From Pontibacter coccineus (GTDB taxonomy: Bacteria > Bacteroidota > Bacteroidia > Cytophagales > Hymenobacteraceae): a stretch of 64,000 bases of DNA. The translations under genes were made by a program, and so were the position numbers. Location: NCBI RefSeq assembly GCF_030546575.1, contig NZ_JAUOTN010000002.1:1-64000 (forward strand), read 5' to 3'. The notes beneath the pieces were generated by a model. The model worked only from the letters and a program-made list of their open reading frames with translations. It had not been told where the DNA came from and did no database searches. This document shows positions 61,412 to 64,000 of this stretch, piece after piece. Position 1 is the first letter of the stretch, and every line of letters starts with the position of its first letter.

Positions 61412-62269
61412 TTACCATTTTATTTTCTTTTGCTGACGATGGCGCAGGTATACCGCTATGCCGTTCAGCAAGAAGGTAATCAATAACAGGACAATAATGG
61501 CGGCCGCCGCATTAGTCAAAAAGGCCGCCTGCGGACGCGAGGTCCAGTTGAAAATCTGAATCGGCAGTACTGTGAACTCATCCATCGGAGAGGACGGCAC
61601 GAAAGGCACGTAGGCCAGCGCTCCGATCACGATCAGCGGAGCTGCTTCGCCCACCGCCCGTGAGAGCGCCAGGATCACGCCTGTCAGGATACCGCCAAAC
61701 GAGGCGGGCAGTACCTGGTTCCACACCGTTTGCCATTTAGAGGCGCCCAGCGCAAAAGAACCGTCGCGGATGGTGCGGGGCACGGCCTTGATGGCTTCGC
61801 GGGTCGTTACAATCACGATAGGCAGAATAAGGAGCGAGAGCGTGAGCGCACCGACCAGCAAAACCGGTCCTAGATGCATAAAACGCACAAACAGCTCCAA
61901 GCCCAGCAAACCGTAGATAATGGACGGTACGCCGGCCAGGTTGGCAATGTTGATCTCCAGGAAATCCGAGAGCTTCGTCTTTTTGGCGTACTCCTCCAGG
62001 TAGATGCCGGCGGCTATACCTAGCGGGAAGGCAATCAGAGCGGACAGCACCAGAATCCAGAGCGTACCTGCCCAGGCGGTCAGTATACCTGCGCGGGCGG
62101 CACGGCGCGAAGGCAGGCTGGTCAGGAAGTCCCAGTCAATGCGGCCTATACCTTCTATTACGATATCGATCAGGAAGATGGCCAGTACCACCAGTCCGAT
62201 GAAGGTACAAAAAATGCCGAACACCTGAAAGGCCTTGTCTTTGAGGCGGTTTTTCTCGGAGTTAGTCAT
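61412..62269 (-). CDS. pstA: Phosphate ABC transporter permease PstA
   Basis: 285 residues with about six membrane helices and a typical inner-membrane permease loop, [31 protein letters not shown] (in part), the EAA motif that contacts PstB. Other family-like parts are [18 protein letters not shown] and [15 protein letters not shown]. The start overlaps the pstC stop by 8 bp. Confidence 0.95.
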   Translation of the reverse strand: MTNSEKNRLKDKAFQVFGIFCTFIGLVVLAIFLIDIVIEGIGRIDWDFLTSLPSRRAARAGILTAWAGTLWILVLSALIAFPLGIAAGIYLEEYAKKTKLSDFLEINIANLAGVPSIIYGLLGLELFVRFMHLGPVLLVGALTLSLLILPIVIVTTREAIKAVPRTIRDGSFALGASKWQTVWNQVLPASFGGILTGVILALSRAVGEAAPLIVIGALAYVPFVPSSPMDEFTVLPIQIFNWTSRPQAAFLTNAAAAIIVLLLITFLLNGIAVYLRHRQQKKIKW

Positions 62270-63137
62270 ACTTTTCCTGATATTTCTTTTTAATCCAGAA
62301 GCTGAGGTTATTCAGCAGAAACGTGAACACGAACAGCGTCATACCTGCCGCGAAAATAGTGCGGTACTCCAGCGAGCCGTGCGGCACATCGCCCATGCTC
62401 ACCTGCACAATGTAGGTGGTGATCGTCTCGATCGGCACCAGCGGGTTGAGCGTGAGGCGCGGCTGCTGACCGGCCGCAATGGCCACGATCATGGTCTCAC
62501 CCACCGCTCTGGAAATAGCCAGGATCACCGACACCAGTATACCGGATGAGGCGGCGGGCACCATCACCCCGAAGGCGGTCTGCAGTCGGGTGGAGCCCAT
62601 GCCGTAGGCGGCTTCGCGCAAAGAGCGGGGCACCGCGCTGATGGCGTCTTCGCTCAGCGAGGAGATCATCGGGATGATCATAACGCCCATTACGATGCCT
62701 GCCGACAGCGCATTAAAACCCGCCAGCCCCGGTATAAACGATTGCAGGAAAGGCGTTACCACGGTCAGGGCAAAGAAGCCGTAGACAACCGTAGGTATAG
62801 TGGCCAACACCTCCAGCAGTGGTTTGATAAAGGTTTTGAAGCGGGCATGGGCATACTCGTTCAGGTAGATGGCGATGGTGAGCCCGATGGGCAGTGCCAC
62901 CGCAATGGCAATGGCCGTGGTCAGGAAGGTGCCCGCTACGAGCGGCATGATGCCAAATTTCTTCTCAGCAAAAAGGGGCGTCCATTCCTTCTCCGTCAGG
63001 AAGCGCACAATGGACACTTCGCTGAAAAACTGGACTGACTCCGACAGCAACACCCAAATGATACTGGCCGTGACCAGCACCGTGATGGCGGCCGACAGCC
63101 ACAGCAAGCCTTCTATGATTTTCTCCTGTACTCTCAA
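62262..63137 (-). CDS. pstC: Phosphate ABC transporter permease PstC
   Basis: 291 residues with about six membrane helices. The cytoplasmic EAA loop is [35 protein letters not shown] (in part). [25 protein letters not shown] and [13 protein letters not shown] complete the family picture. It forms the membrane channel with PstA. It begins 75 bp after pstS. Confidence 0.95.
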   Translation of the reverse strand: MRVQEKIIEGLLWLSAAITVLVTASIIWVLLSESVQFFSEVSIVRFLTEKEWTPLFAEKKFGIMPLVAGTFLTTAIAIAVALPIGLTIAIYLNEYAHARFKTFIKPLLEVLATIPTVVYGFFALTVVTPFLQSFIPGLAGFNALSAGIVMGVMIIPMISSLSEDAISAVPRSLREAAYGMGSTRLQTAFGVMVPAASSGILVSVILAISRAVGETMIVAIAAGQQPRLTLNPLVPIETITTYIVQVSMGDVPHGSLEYRTIFAAGMTLFVFTFLLNNLSFWIKKKYQEKYD

Positions 63138-63212
63138 GGTGCTTTTGATTGAAGCGCAGGTATAGCCTTTGTCTCCGTGGGCTATACCTGCGCTGGTTAT
63201 TTCAGGATATTA

Positions 63213-64000
63213 TTATTGTTGTTTGGCCGTAGCGGCACCGGTGGCAAACTGCTCGAACTTCTGTTTCTGCTCGTTGTACACGTTGTCAGGCAGGGCGATA
63301 TACCCTACTTCCTGGGCCAGTTCACCTGCGTTTTCGAGGTAGAAGTTAATGAAGTCCACCACTTCCGGTCTAACCACGGCCTTCGAGCTGACATACAAGA
63401 ACAGCGCGCGCGAAAGCGGAGCGTAAGAACCGTCCTTCACGGTTTCCAGCGACGGCAGGATAGGGCCAGCGCCGTTGTCTACAGGTACAGCTTTCAGCTT
63501 CTGCTTGTTTTCTTCATAGTAAGCGTATCCGAAAAAGCCCAGCGCCAGCGGGTCAGTTGACACTCCCTGCACCAGCACGTTGTCGTCTTCGCTGGCAGTA
63601 TAGTCGCCACGGCTCGAGTGGCTCTTGCCCACAATGGCCTCGGTGAAGTAATCGTACGTGCCAGACTCCACGCCTGCGCCATAGAGGTGAATCTCTTTGT
63701 CAGGCCACTCCGGGCGGATCTGGTTCCAGCGCTTGATGGTGCCCTGCGCTTCAGGCTCCCACATTTTCTTCAGCTCGGCCACAGTAATGTCTTTCGCCCA
63801 GTCGTTGGAAGGGTGCACAACCACTGTCAGGCCGTCGTAAGCCACTGAAAGCTGCACATACGAAATGCCGTTCTCTTTTGCCGTCTGCGCTTCTGAATCG
63901 TTGATAGAGCGGGAGGCGTTTACGATGTCGATTTCGCCGCGCGAGAATTTCTTCATGCCGCCGCCCGTGCCCGACACGCCCACGGTCACTTTTACGTCCG
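63213..64000 (-). CDS. pstS: Phosphate-binding protein PstS (N-terminal end beyond window)
   Basis: At least 262 residues are present; the frame stays open to the window edge, so the N-terminus and export signal are missing. The phosphate-binding pattern is seen in VSGTGGGMKKFSRGEIDIVNASRSI, AYDGLTVVVHPSNDWA, GAGVESGTYDYFTEAI and ALGFFGYAYYEEN (in parts). It delivers phosphate to PstCAB. It is the first gene of pstSCAB-phoU, read on the minus strand. Confidence 0.93.
   Translation of the reverse strand, partial: DVKVTVGVSGTGGGMKKFSRGEIDIVNASRSINDSEAQTAKENGISYVQLSVAYDGLTVVVHPSNDWAKDITVAELKKMWEPEAQGTIKRWNQIRPEWPDKEIHLYGAGVESGTYDYFTEAIVGKSHSSRGDYTASEDDNVLVQGVSTDPLALGFFGYAYYEENKQKLKAVPVDNGAGPILPSLETVKDGSYAPLSRALFLYVSSKAVVRPEVVDFINFYLENAGELAQEVGYIALPDNVYNEQKQKFEQFATGAATAKQQ

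Overview
The window comes from a bacterium of the phylum Bacteroidota, most likely a Cytophagales member of the Hymenobacteraceae (Pontibacter-like). This is inferred from family content (an OMP_b-brl_3-type TonB-dependent barrel with an N-terminal carboxypeptidase-like domain, a DoxD/DoxA fusion, the DUF2157/DUF4401/GDYXXLXY trio, a UbiA-type prenyltransferase, Bacteroidota-type CcmB-F proteins), from -7 boxes of the TAnnTTTG type, and from the scarcity of Shine-Dalgarno sequences. No rRNA, CRISPR array or intact IS was seen.

Layout. 0-3.2 kb: end of an ABC ATPase, a small secreted protein, a DoxD/DoxA membrane protein, a Crp/Fnr-family regulator and a YiaA-like protein, with an FNR-type palindrome between the last two. 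3.4-7 kb: a tightly packed run of five membrane-protein genes. 7-20.7 kb: housekeeping and envelope genes (lipocalin, GNAT, YajQ, TerC, a large M28 peptidase, M19 dipeptidase, outer-membrane barrel, TrmH-family methyltransferase). Two mirrored arrays of intergenic repeats (about 9.6-10.26 and 20.8-21.24 kb) flank the 10.3-20.8 kb block. 21.4-24.5 kb: mutS, tRNA-Gly(GCC) and tRNA-Leu(TAA).

24.45-33.51 kb is a 9-kb integrated element in the 3' end of tRNA-Leu. It is bounded by a 16-bp direct repeat and has matching integrase arm-type repeats near both ends. All recognised genes read the same way: tyrosine integrase, unknown protein, HTH excisionase-like protein, unknown protein, a filamentous-phage gpII-like rolling-circle replication protein, an intergenic repeat block that may be its origin, small unknown proteins, then a two-gene O-acylation cassette (MBOAT plus an AlgX/AlgJ-like SGNH protein). 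No coat, Zot or conjugation gene was recognised. This is the most interesting part of the window. Next to it lies a gene-poor AT-rich stretch (33.5-35.6 kb) with one lipoprotein gene, then an orphan TcmP-like gene.

37.5-43.1 kb: the rod-shape cluster mreB-mreC-mreD-mrdA-rodA (minus strand). 43.5-50.7 kb: purH, purN, small DUF proteins, a Fur-family regulator, a UbiA prenyltransferase, a cold-shock protein and a KdsC-type phosphatase. 50.7-54.3 kb: iscX and ferredoxin, a DUF2520 oxidoreductase and two glycosyltransferases. 54.4-59.5 kb: ccmB-ccmC-ccmD-ccmE-ccmF for cytochrome c maturation, with a Cys-type (CxxxY) CcmE and no ccmA or ccmH alongside. 59.9-64 kb: pstS-pstC-pstA-pstB-phoU, with pstS running off the window edge.

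Throughout the host-like DNA, inside genes and between them, the heptamer AGGTATA (usually CAGGTATAGC) or its complement recurs at roughly 2-3 copies per kb by hand count. It is clearly sparser inside the tRNA-Leu element and nearly absent from the first 2.7 kb.
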